Notes: generated by a model not told the origin, from the letters alone. Positions 7,878 through 17,038 are shown, counted from the stretch's first letter. The stretch is 64,000 bases of DNA from Flavobacterium sp. SH_e (GCF_025717045.1 NZ_JAOVZN010000008.1:305540-369539), one strand, 5' to 3'. Translations and numbers: made by a program.

Positions 7878-9056
7878 TTATTTTAATTTCTGAAGTCTTA
7901 ATAATGCCTCAAGATAGTAATAATCTGCGTAATTTATAGAACAATCTATTTCACTTCCTGCAGGTTTATGACCTGTAGAATGCAATAAAAACGCTGAATT
8001 AACATCACGACTTTGATAGTGATCTGAAAGCGACATAATCATCTTTTTAGCTTTTGTTAGGTATTCAGCTTTTAAATTCTTATCTTTTGTGTACGAACTT
8101 AATTCTAAAAGTGCCGAAGAAACGATTGCTGCTGCAGAAGCATCTCGAGGTTCATTAGGAATATTTGGCGCATTAAAATCCCAATACGGAATCAGATCTT
8201 CTGTTGTTAATTTATCCAAATAAACTCTTGCTAGCTTATGAGCAAAATCTAAAAAATTAGTGTCTTTTGTTTCTCTATACGTCATTGTAAAACCATAAAT
8301 TGCCCATGCCTGACCACGTGCCCACATACTATCGTCGCTATACCCTTGCGCTGTTCTTCCTTTTATTTTTTTTCCGGTTTCGAAATCGTAAATTATAACA
8401 TGATAAGAAGTGTTATCTGGTCTAAAATGATTCGCCATTGTGGTTTCGGCATGTTTTACAGCAATATCATATAGTTTTTTGTTCCCTCCGTTTTTTGAAG
8501 CCCAAAACAAAAGCTCCAAATTCATCATATTGTCGATAATCGTATTATGACCGCCCATTTTATTGTGGGGCCAAGATTGGATTGTTCCTACTTTTGGATT
8601 AAAAAGTGTTGCAAGTGTATCTGCGGTTTTAAGAATAATTTCTTTATACTCTTTGTTTTTTGTTAATCGATATCCGTTTCCGAAACTATTGAAAACCTGA
8701 AATCCCAAATCATGGTCTGCGGCTTTAGTGACTGATAAAGGCGTTAAAAAACGACTGAATTTATCAGCTTCTTTTTCCCATTTTTTATCTTTTGTTGCTT
8801 CGTACAAAAACCATAATTCTCCAGGCCAAAATCCGCTTGTCCAATCTTTGTAGCCTACAAATTTCCATTCCTTACTTCCATTGGGAATTGTTCTAGGCGA
8901 AGTTCCATCATTTGGAATCACCTGTAGTGTTTTAGAAGCTTGCTCTGCGCAATAATCTAGCTGTTTTTTTATGTTAAACGTTTTGTCTTTTTGAGAATAA
9001 CCTTGATTTCCTAAAAGAAACAATGCGGCAATCAGGGTGAAAAATTTTGTATTCAT
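7878..9056 (-). CDS. Glycoside hydrolase family 88 unsaturated glucuronyl hydrolase
   Basis: A 392-aa secreted enzyme. The signal peptide covers about residues 1-21 (cleavage near GYSQ). The (alpha/alpha)6-barrel of GH88 shows WTSGFWPGELWFLYE near the start, the catalytic-type aspartates Asp116 (ADHDLGF) and Asp175 (NTIIDNMMNLELLFWAS), and DSMWARGQAWAIYGF. These enzymes hydrolyse the unsaturated uronic acid left by polysaccharide lyases, using vinyl-ether hydration. It is first gene of a two-gene unit with a small lipoprotein. No lyase or SusCD pair lies beside it, so it probably serves products made elsewhere. GH105 is a related alternative, but motifs and length favour GH88. Confidence 0.9.
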   Translation of the reverse strand: MNTKFFTLIAALFLLGNQGYSQKDKTFNIKKQLDYCAEQASKTLQVIPNDGTSPRTIPNGSKEWKFVGYKDWTSGFWPGELWFLYEATKDKKWEKEADKFSRFLTPLSVTKAADHDLGFQVFNSFGNGYRLTKNKEYKEIILKTADTLATLFNPKVGTIQSWPHNKMGGHNTIIDNMMNLELLFWASKNGGNKKLYDIAVKHAETTMANHFRPDNTSYHVIIYDFETGKKIKGRTAQGYSDDSMWARGQAWAIYGFTMTYRETKDTNFLDFAHKLARVYLDKLTTEDLIPYWDFNAPNIPNEPRDASAAAIVSSALLELSSYTKDKNLKAEYLTKAKKMIMSLSDHYQSRDVNSAFLLHSTGHKPAGSEIDCSINYADYYYLEALLRLQKLK

Positions 9057-9176
9057 GTGGTCGATAGTTTGTTTAATCGATAAATTTATGAAATAAAATA
9101 AATCTATTTTGGTTTTGTATTTTTTGACACCTAAAAATGTATTATTGATTACCTTATTCTAAAACCTTCGATCTAG

Positions 9177-9279
9177 TTTGTCATTCCGAGGAACGAGGAA
9201 TCACACAAGTATTCGACAAAGATTGGAGAATTTCACTATGAAATTTCTAGTGTGATTCCTCGTTCCTCGGAATGACAAA
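9177..9279. repeat. Long inverted-repeat element, copy 1
   Basis: A perfect 30-bp inverted repeat (arms 9177-9206 and 9250-9279) flanks a 43-nt centre. The arms begin TTTGTCATTCCGAGGAACGA. The centre begins ACAAGTA-TT-TCGACAAAGATTG, a core also found in the element at 55976-56081, and holds a smaller nested dyad. It lies in the non-coding gap between GH88 and the DUF2809 gene. Confidence 0.85.
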
Positions 9280-9341
9280 CGAGGCTTAATTTCTTTTAAA
9301 AATTTCATATAAATTTGCTTTAACTAAAACCCCATCTCAAC

Positions 9342-9725
9342 TTGAACAAAACCAGAATCTACTATTTCGCAATTTTTCTAAGCATAATTTTCTTCGGAAT
9401 CCTTTCAAGAAAAACATCTTTTATTCCATTATGGATTGGAGATTTCCTATATGCTGTTATGATTTATTTTTTAGTTCGAATATTTCTTCCGTTTAAAAAT
9501 GCTTTCGGAATTGCGTTGCTTTCTTTATTGATTTGTTACGGAATTGAGTTTTTACAACTGTATCAAGGCGAATGGATGATTGAAATCAGAAAAACACTTT
9601 TTGGAAGATATGTTTTAGGTCAGGGATTTTTATGGTCGGATATCTTGGCTTACACTTTTGGAACTTTTTCAGCTTTCATTTTAGAGCAAATTGTTTTAAA
9701 TTTTTTCAATCGAAAGTCTGTGTAA
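9342..9725 (+). CDS. DUF2809 membrane protein
   Basis: A 127-aa integral membrane protein with about four hydrophobic helices (residues 6-22, 30-50, 53-72 and 100-120). It carries the pattern seen in DUF2809: RKTSFIPLWIGDFLYAVMIYF near the start and GQGFLWSDILAYTFGT near the end. Function is unknown. The only in-frame start fitting the family length is TTG at 9342 (TTG AAC AAA ACC); no upstream ATG exists. Its 3' end overlaps the convergent ABC transporter gene by 20 bp. Confidence 0.8.
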   Translation: MNKTRIYYFAIFLSIIFFGILSRKTSFIPLWIGDFLYAVMIYFLVRIFLPFKNAFGIALLSLLICYGIEFLQLYQGEWMIEIRKTLFGRYVLGQGFLWSDILAYTFGTFSAFILEQIVLNFFNRKSV

Positions 9726-11484
9726 TTTTATCAATATTCAAACTATTGGCCATCGCCATGAATATTTGATGATATGTTCCTTTATTATCATATAATTCAT
9801 CGTGAGTTCCTTTTTCTACACATTTCCCCTTTTCTAAAACGATAATATTAGAAGCATCAATAATCTGAGAAATACTGTGGGATATTATAATTACAGTTCG
9901 ATCTTTTTTGATAGCATCTAAAGACTTTTTAATTTGTTCTGTTGCTATAGCATCCAAACTTGCCGTTGGTTCATCGAGGAAAATGATTGGTGGATTTTTG
10001 AGAAATAATCTCGCAATTGCAATTCTTTGTTGTTGTCCGCCTGAAAGCAAATGTGCATCAGAATCGTAACCTTTTGGCAGTTGAATAACTTGTTCGTGAA
10101 TATAAGCTTGTTTTGCGGCTTCAATAACTTCTTCTTGCGAAGCTTCAGGTTTTCCGTATAAAATATTCTCTGCAATTGTACCTTTAAAAATGTGATTCTT
10201 CTGAAGTACCAAGCCAATATTTTTACGCAGAAAATCTGTATTGTATTCAATCAAATCAACTCCATCCAAAAATATCTGACCTGACGAGGGCAAGTAGAAT
10301 TTATCCAATAAATTAATAATCGTACTTTTTCCAGCTCCGCTTAATCCCACCAAAGCTGTGGTTTCATTTGGTTTTACTATAAAATTAATATCATAAAGTG
10401 CTTGAGTTCCATTTGGATATACGAAATCTACATTTTTCACTTCTATTAATCCAACAATTTTTTCTGGGATATAATTACCGCTAGTTTCTGTTTCATGCTC
10501 TGCTTCTAAAATATCAAAGAACCCTTCCGAATAAATCAAAGCGTCGTTTACTTCATCATAAATGCGATGCAATTGTCTAATTGGCGACGAAACATTATTA
10601 AACAACATTATATGAAACATAATGGCTCCAATTGTCATTTGATTATTTAAAACGAAATAAGCGGTCAGGATAATGATAATTACTACTCCTATCTGCTCGA
10701 CAAAACTTTTAATGCTTTCAAAAATAAAACTAGTCTTTCTGGTTTCCAGCTGATTTTCGGTCATTTCAAATTGTATCTTTTCATGACGATCTGCTTCTGT
10801 TGATTCGCGTACAAAGGATTTAATTACCGTTATCGATTCAATTAAACTGATGATTCCGTTGTTTTTAGTTTCGCGATACTTACGCATTCTTCGTCGGAAT
10901 CCGCTTAATCTAGTCGCCTGTAATTGACTGATGTAAAAGTAAATTGGAATAATGCATAAACTTACCAAACCCACATAAACATTAGCATAAAACATAATTA
11001 CTAAAGCCACAAAAGCGTTTGCGAATAATGGCAGAATATCAATAAAAAAGTTTTGAACCAAACGTGTTAAACTGCTAATCCCCGCATCAATTCTAGTTTG
11101 AAGTTTTCCACTTTCATTTTCATCCGAAGTATAAAACTCCATTCGGTAGCTTAGAATTTTTTCTACTATGGTTTGAGAAATGTCACGCGTAATGAAAATA
11201 CGGAGCTTTTCGCCATAAAATTTCTGCCCAAATTGCACAACCGAATTAACCAATTCTTTAGTTAACAACACAATACTAATAATTCCGAGTAAATGAAATC
11301 CTTTTGAGAGAGGTTCATGCGCTACCATTAAATTATTTATCGTATCTACAGTATATTTTAAAATCACAGCATTTACCTGTGCTGCAAACGACCCCAAGAA
11401 AGTTAACAGTAAAGTTGCAATTACCATTTTTCTGTAGGGCTTTACAAAAGGCAGGATTTTTTTATATAAAACCGATAATTGCAT
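9706..11484 (-). CDS. ABC exporter, fused permease and ATPase (MsbA-like)
   Basis: A 592-aa half-transporter of the type IV exporter class. Six membrane helices occupy about residues 18-300; the ATPase domain covers about 345-580. It shows Walker A GLSGAGKST (380-388), Q-loop VLQKNHIF, signature LSGGQQQR (480-487), Walker B IIFLDEPTASLD (500-511) and switch histidine IIISHSISQI. It should act as a homodimer in the inner membrane, exporting a lipid, peptide or drug-like substrate that cannot be named from sequence. It is divergently transcribed from rdgB with a short shared promoter region. Confidence 0.92.
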   Translation of the reverse strand: MQLSVLYKKILPFVKPYRKMVIATLLLTFLGSFAAQVNAVILKYTVDTINNLMVAHEPLSKGFHLLGIISIVLLTKELVNSVVQFGQKFYGEKLRIFITRDISQTIVEKILSYRMEFYTSDENESGKLQTRIDAGISSLTRLVQNFFIDILPLFANAFVALVIMFYANVYVGLVSLCIIPIYFYISQLQATRLSGFRRRMRKYRETKNNGIISLIESITVIKSFVRESTEADRHEKIQFEMTENQLETRKTSFIFESIKSFVEQIGVVIIIILTAYFVLNNQMTIGAIMFHIMLFNNVSSPIRQLHRIYDEVNDALIYSEGFFDILEAEHETETSGNYIPEKIVGLIEVKNVDFVYPNGTQALYDINFIVKPNETTALVGLSGAGKSTIINLLDKFYLPSSGQIFLDGVDLIEYNTDFLRKNIGLVLQKNHIFKGTIAENILYGKPEASQEEVIEAAKQAYIHEQVIQLPKGYDSDAHLLSGGQQQRIAIARLFLKNPPIIFLDEPTASLDAIATEQIKKSLDAIKKDRTVIIISHSISQIIDASNIIVLEKGKCVEKGTHDELYDNKGTYHQIFMAMANSLNIDKITQTFD

Positions 11485-11508
11485 TTATTTTACTTTTAGG
11501 CTACATAT

Positions 11509-11516
11509 CAAATATA
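11509..11516 (-). promoter_or_regulatory. -7 box for the ABC exporter
   Basis: On the minus strand TATATTTG matches TAnnTTTG and lies 24 bp upstream of the ATG at 11484. It is back-to-back with the rdgB box. Confidence 0.5.
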
Positions 11517-11523
11517 AGAATTC

Positions 11524-11531
11524 TAAATTTG
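11524..11531 (+). promoter_or_regulatory. -7 box for rdgB
   Basis: TAAATTTG matches TAnnTTTG. A transcript starting about six bases later gives a leader of about 24 nt to the ATG at 11561. This supports that start over the upstream GTG at 11531, which overlaps the box. Confidence 0.5.
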
Positions 11532-11560
11532 TGTTGAAATCATTTAAAAACATTAATTTT

Positions 11561-12139
11561 ATGAAACTCGTTTTCGCTTCAAACAACAAAAATAAAATTG
11601 CCGAAATTCAAAGTATGCTTCCTGAAAGCATCAAAATATTAAGTTTAGAAGATATTAATTGTTTAGAAGATATTCCAGAAACAGCTGATACAATTGAAGG
11701 AAATGCGATTTTAAAAGCAGACTATGTTACTCAAAAATATGGTTATGATTGTTTTGCAGACGACACAGGTTTAGAAGTAAATGCTTTAAATGGCGAACCT
11801 GGCGTCTATTCTGCTCGTTATGCCGGCGAACAAAAAAATGCTGATGATAATATGAATAAATTGCTGGAAGCATTAAAAAACAAAGAAAACAGAAGCGCTC
11901 AGTTCAAGACCGTTATCACTTTAAACCTTAAAGGAAAACAATATCTATTTACTGGAATTGCTAAAGGAGAAATCACTTTAACTAAAACAGGAACAAACGG
12001 ATTTGGATACGATCCGGTTTTTAAACCTGAAAACTTTGACAAAACCTTTGCCGAATTGCCGTTAGAGACCAAAAACACTATAGGTCATCGTGGAAAAGCA
12101 GTAAAGCAACTCATTGATTTTCTGAGCACCACAAAATAA
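11561..12139 (+). CDS. rdgB: Non-canonical purine NTP pyrophosphatase (XTP/dITP diphosphatase)
   Basis: A 192-aa cytoplasmic house-cleaning enzyme that hydrolyses dITP, XTP and ITP to monophosphates, keeping deaminated purines out of DNA and RNA. Family motifs are visible: the N-terminal LVFASNNKNKIAEI, FADDTGLEVNALNGEPGVYSAR for metal and base binding, the C-terminal GFGYDPVFKP, and the terminal SHRG-like segment GHRGKAVKQL. The length equals the usual RdgB/HAM1 size when the ATG at 11561 is used. It is monocistronic, divergent from the ABC exporter. Confidence 0.95.
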   Translation: MKLVFASNNKNKIAEIQSMLPESIKILSLEDINCLEDIPETADTIEGNAILKADYVTQKYGYDCFADDTGLEVNALNGEPGVYSARYAGEQKNADDNMNKLLEALKNKENRSAQFKTVITLNLKGKQYLFTGIAKGEITLTKTGTNGFGYDPVFKPENFDKTFAELPLETKNTIGHRGKAVKQLIDFLSTTK

Positions 12140-12314
12140 TTGTTTAAAATACAACATTTTAGTAGCTAAATTTTACATTTTCCGACGTGTTTTTTTGCAT
12201 TTTTCTTCATTTAATAGAAAAATTTATTTCAACAAAAACGTAACTTTTTGATAATCAAATCATAAGAAATACATAATTCTTAAAATTGCATTAGTTTATC
12301 TGAATAATTAGCAG

Positions 12315-12322
12315 TAATTTTG
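12315..12322 (+). promoter_or_regulatory. -7 box for the DEAD-box helicase
   Basis: TAATTTTG matches TAnnTTTG, placing the start near 12328 and a short leader of about 15 nt. No good -33 TTTG lies at 17-23 bp; a TTAG at 12291 is the nearest weak candidate. Confidence 0.45.
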
Positions 12323-12342
12323 CACCCTATTTTAAAACACAT

Positions 12343-14262
12343 ATGAATAAATTTGAACAATTAGGATTGAATGAATCGTTACTGAAGGCGATTTTAGATC
12401 TAGGATTTGAAAATCCGTCAGAGGTACAGGAAAAGGCGATTCCCCTATTATTGGAAAAAGACACGGATATGGTTGCGTTGGCTCAAACAGGGACAGGGAA
12501 AACGGCAGCTTTCGGTTTTCCGCTAATTCAAAAAATTGATGCCGACAACAGAAATACACAAGCATTAGTTTTATCGCCAACACGCGAGTTATGTTTACAG
12601 ATTACTAACGAACTTAAAAACTACTCAAAATACGAAAAAGGTATTAATGTGGTAGCAGTTTACGGAGGAGCTAGTATAACAGAACAAGCAAGAGAAATAA
12701 AGAGAGGTGCACAAATTATTGTGGCAACTCCAGGAAGAATGCAAGACATGATTAACAGAGGTTTAGTAAACATTAAAAACATAGATTACTGTGTTCTTGA
12801 TGAGGCTGATGAAATGTTAAACATGGGGTTCTATGATGACATTGTATCTATTTTATCAGACACTCCAGATGAAAAAAGCACATGGTTGTTCTCTGCAACA
12901 ATGCCACAAGAGGTTGCTAGAATTGCAAAACAATTCATGAGCGAACCATTAGAAATTACTGTTGGAACTAAAAACTCAGGTTCATCTACAGTTTCTCACG
13001 AATTTTACTTAGTAAATGCTCGTGACCGTTACGAAGCTTTAAAACGTTTAGCTGATGCTAATCCAGATATTTTCTCTGTAGTTTTCTGTCGTACAAAAAG
13101 AGACACGCAAGCTATCGCTGAGAAGTTAATTGAAGATGGATATAGTGCTGCTGCGTTACACGGAGATTTATCTCAAGCACAACGTGATGGCGTAATGAAA
13201 TCTTTCCGTGGAAGACAAATTCAGATGCTTGTTGCTACTGACGTTGCTGCACGTGGTATTGACGTTGATAACGTAACTCACGTTGTTAACTATCAATTAC
13301 CTGACGAAATTGAAACGTACAACCACCGTTCTGGCCGTACTGGTAGAGCTGGAAAATTAGGTACTTCTATTGTAATCGTTACAAAAAGTGAGTTACGTAA
13401 AATTTCTTCTATTGAGAGAATCATCAAACAAAAATTCGAAGAAAAATCTATTCCATCTGGAATCGAAATCTGCGAAATTCAATTATTGCACTTAGCAAAC
13501 AAAATTAAAGATACTGAAGTTGATCACGAAATTGACAACTATTTACCAGCAATCAACAACGTTCTTGAAGATTTATCTAAAGAAGAATTGATTAAGAAAA
13601 TGGTATCAGTAGAATTTAACCGTTTTATTGCTTACTACAAAAAGAACAGAGATATTTCTGTTTCTGGTGGTGAAAGACGTGAAAGAGGAGATTCTGAGCC
13701 AAGAGAATTCAACAATAACGGAGCTGTTCGTTATTTCGTAAATATTGGTTCTAGAGACAACTTCGACTGGATGTCATTAAAAGATTACTTGAAAGAAACA
13801 TTAGACTTAGGTCGTGATGATATCTTTAAAGTTGATGTAAAAGAAGGTTTCTCTTTCTTTAACACAGATCCACAACATACTGACAAAGTAATGGACGTTT
13901 TAAACAACGTACAATTAGAAGGTCGTCGTATCAATGTTGAGATTTCTAAAAATGATGGTGGAGGAAGACGCGACCACAACAACCGTGGAGGAAGACGTGA
14001 TTCTAACAGAAGAGATGGAAACTTCGCTCCAAGACGTGAAGGCGGATTTAGAAGTGATAGAAATTCTTCTAGAGACGGAGGTTCACGCGAAGGCGGATCT
14101 CGTGATGGAGGTTTCAGAAGCGACAGAAATTCATCTTCAAGAAGAGAAGGCGGTTTTAGAAGTTCTGCTCCAAGAAACGAAAATGGAGGTTCTGATAGAG
14201 CTCCAAGACGTTCAGAAAACTTTGGCGACAGCTCAAGACCAAGAAGATCTAGAAGAGATTAA
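12343..14262 (+). CDS. DEAD-box ATP-dependent RNA helicase with RG-rich tail
   Basis: A 639-aa RNA helicase of the DeaD/CsdA class. RecA1 holds the Q motif region, AQTGTGKT (47-54), PTREL, TPGR, DEAD (153-156) and SAT (184-186). RecA2 holds ARGID and HRSGRTGRAG. A DbpA-like RNA-binding domain follows (about 455-535), then a strongly basic Gly/Arg/Asp/Ser-rich tail (about 540-639) with repeated RRD, RREGGFRS and SDRNSS units. It should unwind structured RNA in ribosome assembly or cold adaptation. The tail's repetitive coding sequence creates a spurious overlapping frame at 13934-14278. It is monocistronic with a clear terminator. Confidence 0.95.
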   Translation: MNKFEQLGLNESLLKAILDLGFENPSEVQEKAIPLLLEKDTDMVALAQTGTGKTAAFGFPLIQKIDADNRNTQALVLSPTRELCLQITNELKNYSKYEKGINVVAVYGGASITEQAREIKRGAQIIVATPGRMQDMINRGLVNIKNIDYCVLDEADEMLNMGFYDDIVSILSDTPDEKSTWLFSATMPQEVARIAKQFMSEPLEITVGTKNSGSSTVSHEFYLVNARDRYEALKRLADANPDIFSVVFCRTKRDTQAIAEKLIEDGYSAAALHGDLSQAQRDGVMKSFRGRQIQMLVATDVAARGIDVDNVTHVVNYQLPDEIETYNHRSGRTGRAGKLGTSIVIVTKSELRKISSIERIIKQKFEEKSIPSGIEICEIQLLHLANKIKDTEVDHEIDNYLPAINNVLEDLSKEELIKKMVSVEFNRFIAYYKKNRDISVSGGERRERGDSEPREFNNNGAVRYFVNIGSRDNFDWMSLKDYLKETLDLGRDDIFKVDVKEGFSFFNTDPQHTDKVMDVLNNVQLEGRRINVEISKNDGGGRRDHNNRGGRRDSNRRDGNFAPRREGGFRSDRNSSRDGGSREGGSRDGGFRSDRNSSSRREGGFRSSAPRNENGGSDRAPRRSENFGDSSRPRRSRRD

Positions 14263-14283
14263 TAATTCAATTTCTTAAAATAC

Positions 14284-14328
14284 AAAATCCCAAATTCCAA
14301 ACACAACTGGAACTTGGGATTTTTTTTA
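14284..14328 (+). terminator. Terminator after the RNA helicase
   Basis: Near-perfect stem AATCCCAAATTCCA / TGGAACTTGGGATT (one mismatch) with an 8-nt loop, followed by eight T. Confidence 0.85.
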
Positions 14329-14469
14329 CACAAGAATTCATTCGCTTTAAATGAGTTTTGCAATTCAAAAAAGCAATACTATAGCCTTTGTTAATTTTCT
14401 TATAATTAAATTCATAGACTGCAAAATATTTAATCCCGATTTACTACTTTTAGAGCTTTAAATCAGGAT

Positions 14470-15252
14470 ATGAAATATTTCGCAGTTTTCTTTTTTACAC
14501 TTCTCGCTAACTTTGGATTTGCGCAAGATACGCAAGATACACAACCAACAGTTCCACAAAGAGTTTCAGGTTACGTTATCAACGATGACAGCAAACAACC
14601 TCTTGCAGGCGTAAACATCATTAACACCAATAAAGTCCGTGGTGCAAAATCTGACGAAAAAGGATATTTTGAAATTGACGTACAAGTCAACGATACACTT
14701 CATTTTTCTATTCTTGGATTTCAATCATTAAGAATCAGAGTCACAAATGACTGGATTAAAAATAAAGTGACGAGAATTCAGCTTACAGAAAAAGCAATTG
14801 CTTTGGAAGAAGTTGTTATTGCTCCTTTTTCCCTGACTGGATATCTTGAGATTGACTCTAAGTTAATTCCAACAAAAGAAAACTACCGATATAGCATTTC
14901 AGGTCTTACGCAAGGTTATGAAGCAGGAGAATATGCACCAAATGCTTTTGGAAAAGTCCTCGGCTCGATTTTTAATCCCGCCGATATGCTTTATAATTTC
15001 TTTGGAAAAAATGGTAAAGAACTCAAGAAGCTGAAGGAAATGAAGAAAGACGACACTGTCCGAACACTTTTAGAATCAAAATACGATCGTGAAACGGTTG
15101 CAGTATTATTAGGAATCAGCAAAGACGAAATTCCTGAAATTATGCATCGATGCAACTACTCTGATTCATTCATTCAAACTGCAAATGATCTTCAGATTAT
15201 GGATGCAATTAGCGCTTGTTACGAACAGTATAAAGTTTTGAAAAGAAATTAA
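14470..15252 (+). CDS. Exported carboxypeptidase-regulatory-like domain protein
   Basis: A 260-aa protein with signal peptide (MKYFAVFFFTLLANFGFAQ, about 1-19). It has a CarboxypepD_reg-like beta-sandwich (about 29-115: SGYVINDDSKQPLAGVNI, KGYFEIDV, LHFSILGFQS), as found at the N-terminus of TonB-dependent receptors but here without a barrel. The C-terminal half (about 120-260) is helical and unassigned, with ADMLYNFFGKNGKELKKLK and an ending rich in charged residues. It is probably periplasmic or outer-membrane-associated. A weak -7 box TACTTTTA at 14445-14452 precedes it, and a strong terminator follows. No specific role can be assigned. Confidence 0.75.
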   Translation: MKYFAVFFFTLLANFGFAQDTQDTQPTVPQRVSGYVINDDSKQPLAGVNIINTNKVRGAKSDEKGYFEIDVQVNDTLHFSILGFQSLRIRVTNDWIKNKVTRIQLTEKAIALEEVVIAPFSLTGYLEIDSKLIPTKENYRYSISGLTQGYEAGEYAPNAFGKVLGSIFNPADMLYNFFGKNGKELKKLKEMKKDDTVRTLLESKYDRETVAVLLGISKDEIPEIMHRCNYSDSFIQTANDLQIMDAISACYEQYKVLKRN

Positions 15253-15262
15253 TATTTTACTA

Positions 15263-15300
15263 TAAAAAAATCCCCAATTTTTCAATTGGGGATTTTTTTA
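15263..15300. terminator. Bidirectional terminator
   Basis: Perfect 9-bp stem TCCCCAATT / AATTGGGGA (15271-15279, 15284-15292) with seven A before and seven T after. It lies between convergent genes. Confidence 0.88.
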
Positions 15301-15301
15301 T

Positions 15302-15366
15302 AGTCGCAGTTTACGGTCTCAGTTTACAGTTGTGTCAAACTGAATACTGAGACTGTGACTGAAAAC
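15302..15366. repeat. Imperfect inverted repeat of CAGTTTAC-type words
   Basis: The left half repeats CAGTTTAC, CTCAGTTTAC and CAGTT; the right half is an approximate reverse complement (AAACTGAATACTGAGACTG, TGACTG). It sits between convergent genes directly behind a terminator. It belongs to the word-repeat type of intergenic element seen elsewhere in the window. Confidence 0.5.
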
Positions 15367-15370
15367 TATT

Positions 15371-16831
15371 TTATTTAACTGGAATATTCTCTAAGATCTC
15401 AAGAACAAATTTCCAATATTTTTGAGCAGAAGAAATACTTGCTCTTTCATCTGGAGAATGCGCTCCATGAATTGTTGGTCCGAAAGAAATCATATCCATA
15501 TCAGGATAGTTCGTTCCTAAAATTCCGCATTCTAAACCTGCGTGGCAAGCCACAACTTTTGGTTGTTCTCCGTTTTGCTTTTCGTAGATCTCTTTTAAAA
15601 CTTCTAAAATTTCAGAGTTTACGTTTGGCGTCCATCCTGGATAAGAACCCGAAAGTTCAACTTCGCATCCTACTAATTCAAAAGCAGAACGTAACGAATT
15701 AGCCAAATCAAATTTTGAAGATTCAACAGAAGAACGCGTTAAACATCCTACTAATATCTCTCCGTCTTTAATAACAACACGAGCAATATTATTTGAAGTT
15801 TCAACCAAATCTGCCATATCAGCACTCATTTTATACACTCCATTTTGCGCAGCATAGATCGCTCTGATAATACCTTCTTGAACTCCTAAATCCATCACTT
15901 TTTCAGGCAAATCACCTTTTACGATTTCAATCGATAAGTTTGGCTCAGTTGTTTTATATTCTGCTTTGATGTCAGAAATAATTTCCTGCATATCATAAAC
16001 ATAAGCTTCATCAAACATTTGAGAAATAATCACTTTAGCAACACTTTCTCTTGGAATTGCATTTCTAAGACTTCCACCGTTAATTTCAACGATCTGTAAA
16101 CCAAAGTTTTCAAATGCATCAAATAATAAACGGTTCATGATTTTATTTGCATTTCCTAAACCTTTATGAATATCCATTCCTGAATGCCCCCCGTTTAAGC
16201 CTTTTACTGTAATAGTATAGCCAACAGAACCATCTGGAACTTCTTCTTCATGATAGGTTCTTGTAGCTGTAACATCAATTCCTCCAGCACAACCAATATC
16301 AATTTCATCATCCTCTTCTGTATCCAAATTCAATAAAATCTGACCTTGCAAAATTCCACCTTTTAAGTTTAAAGCGCCAGTCATTCCTGTTTCTTCGTCA
16401 ACAGTAAATAAAGCTTCAATTGCAGGATGCGGAATATCTTTACTTTCCAGGATTGCCATAATAGTCGCCACTCCTAACCCATTGTCAGCTCCAAGAGTTG
16501 TACCTCGCGCACGAACCCAGTCACCGTCAACATACATATCGATTCCTTGTGTATCAAAATCGAAAACTGTATCTGCATTTTTTTGGTGTACCATATCCAA
16601 ATGCCCTTGCATTACGATTGGTTTACGGTTTTCCATTCCTGGTGTAGCTGGTTTTCTGATGATTACGTTTCTGATCTCATCTTCAAAAGTTTCTAAACCT
16701 AAGCTGTTTCCAAAGTTCTTCATAAACTCAATTACACGTTCTTCTTTTTTTGACGGACGAGGAACGGCATTTAGATCTGCGAATTTATTCCAAAGTGCTT
16801 TTGGCTCCAGATTTCTTACTTCTTGACTCAT
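15371..16831 (-). CDS. pepD: Aminoacyl-histidine dipeptidase (M20 family)
   Basis: A 486-aa zinc dipeptidase (cytosol nonspecific dipeptidase, carnosinase-like), the usual PepD length. Metal-site motifs are intact: GHLDMVH (His77, Asp79), LGADNGLG (Asp116), DEETGMTGA (Glu146/Glu147), NLDTEE (Asp170) and a C-terminal GAHSPDER histidine. The dimerisation domain lies between about 200 and 370. It should hydrolyse Xaa-His and other dipeptides in the cytoplasm. The ATG at 16831 (MSQEVRN) is preferred over an in-frame TTG 24 bases upstream. It is monocistronic. Confidence 0.94.
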   Translation of the reverse strand: MSQEVRNLEPKALWNKFADLNAVPRPSKKEERVIEFMKNFGNSLGLETFEDEIRNVIIRKPATPGMENRKPIVMQGHLDMVHQKNADTVFDFDTQGIDMYVDGDWVRARGTTLGADNGLGVATIMAILESKDIPHPAIEALFTVDEETGMTGALNLKGGILQGQILLNLDTEEDDEIDIGCAGGIDVTATRTYHEEEVPDGSVGYTITVKGLNGGHSGMDIHKGLGNANKIMNRLLFDAFENFGLQIVEINGGSLRNAIPRESVAKVIISQMFDEAYVYDMQEIISDIKAEYKTTEPNLSIEIVKGDLPEKVMDLGVQEGIIRAIYAAQNGVYKMSADMADLVETSNNIARVVIKDGEILVGCLTRSSVESSKFDLANSLRSAFELVGCEVELSGSYPGWTPNVNSEILEVLKEIYEKQNGEQPKVVACHAGLECGILGTNYPDMDMISFGPTIHGAHSPDERASISSAQKYWKFVLEILENIPVK

Positions 16832-16891
16832 TATATTTTGTTTGACGTTTAACAATTAAGAGCTTCAAAGTTACAAAGTTTAATTGCTTTT

Positions 16892-16985
16892 TTTGCCACG
16901 AATTTCACCAATTAGCACAAATTATAATGCCTCTAAAATGGATAAAGTTTGTAATTAGTGAAAATTCGTGCAATTCGGGGCAAAC
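16892..16985. repeat. GCCAC-type decamer hairpin element, copy A
   Basis: The left arm from 16892 starts TTTGCCACGAATTTCACCAA; the right arm, to 16985, is its approximate reverse complement with one extra 10-bp unit. Both arms consist of 10-bp words of the form CACGAATTnn. It lies between pepD and the divergent DUF3810 gene and spans an in-frame GTG at 16958, which is one reason to reject that upstream start. Confidence 0.7.
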
Positions 16986-17038
16986 TTTTTTTAATCACTC
17001 AAATTTGTAATTATATTTACGTATCCAAATTTTTAATT

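Noticed and set aside
13934..14278. 114-codon open frame inside the helicase gene tail
   Set aside because: It is the +1 frame of the repetitive RG-rich coding sequence, with low-complexity composition and no own ribosome-binding site.
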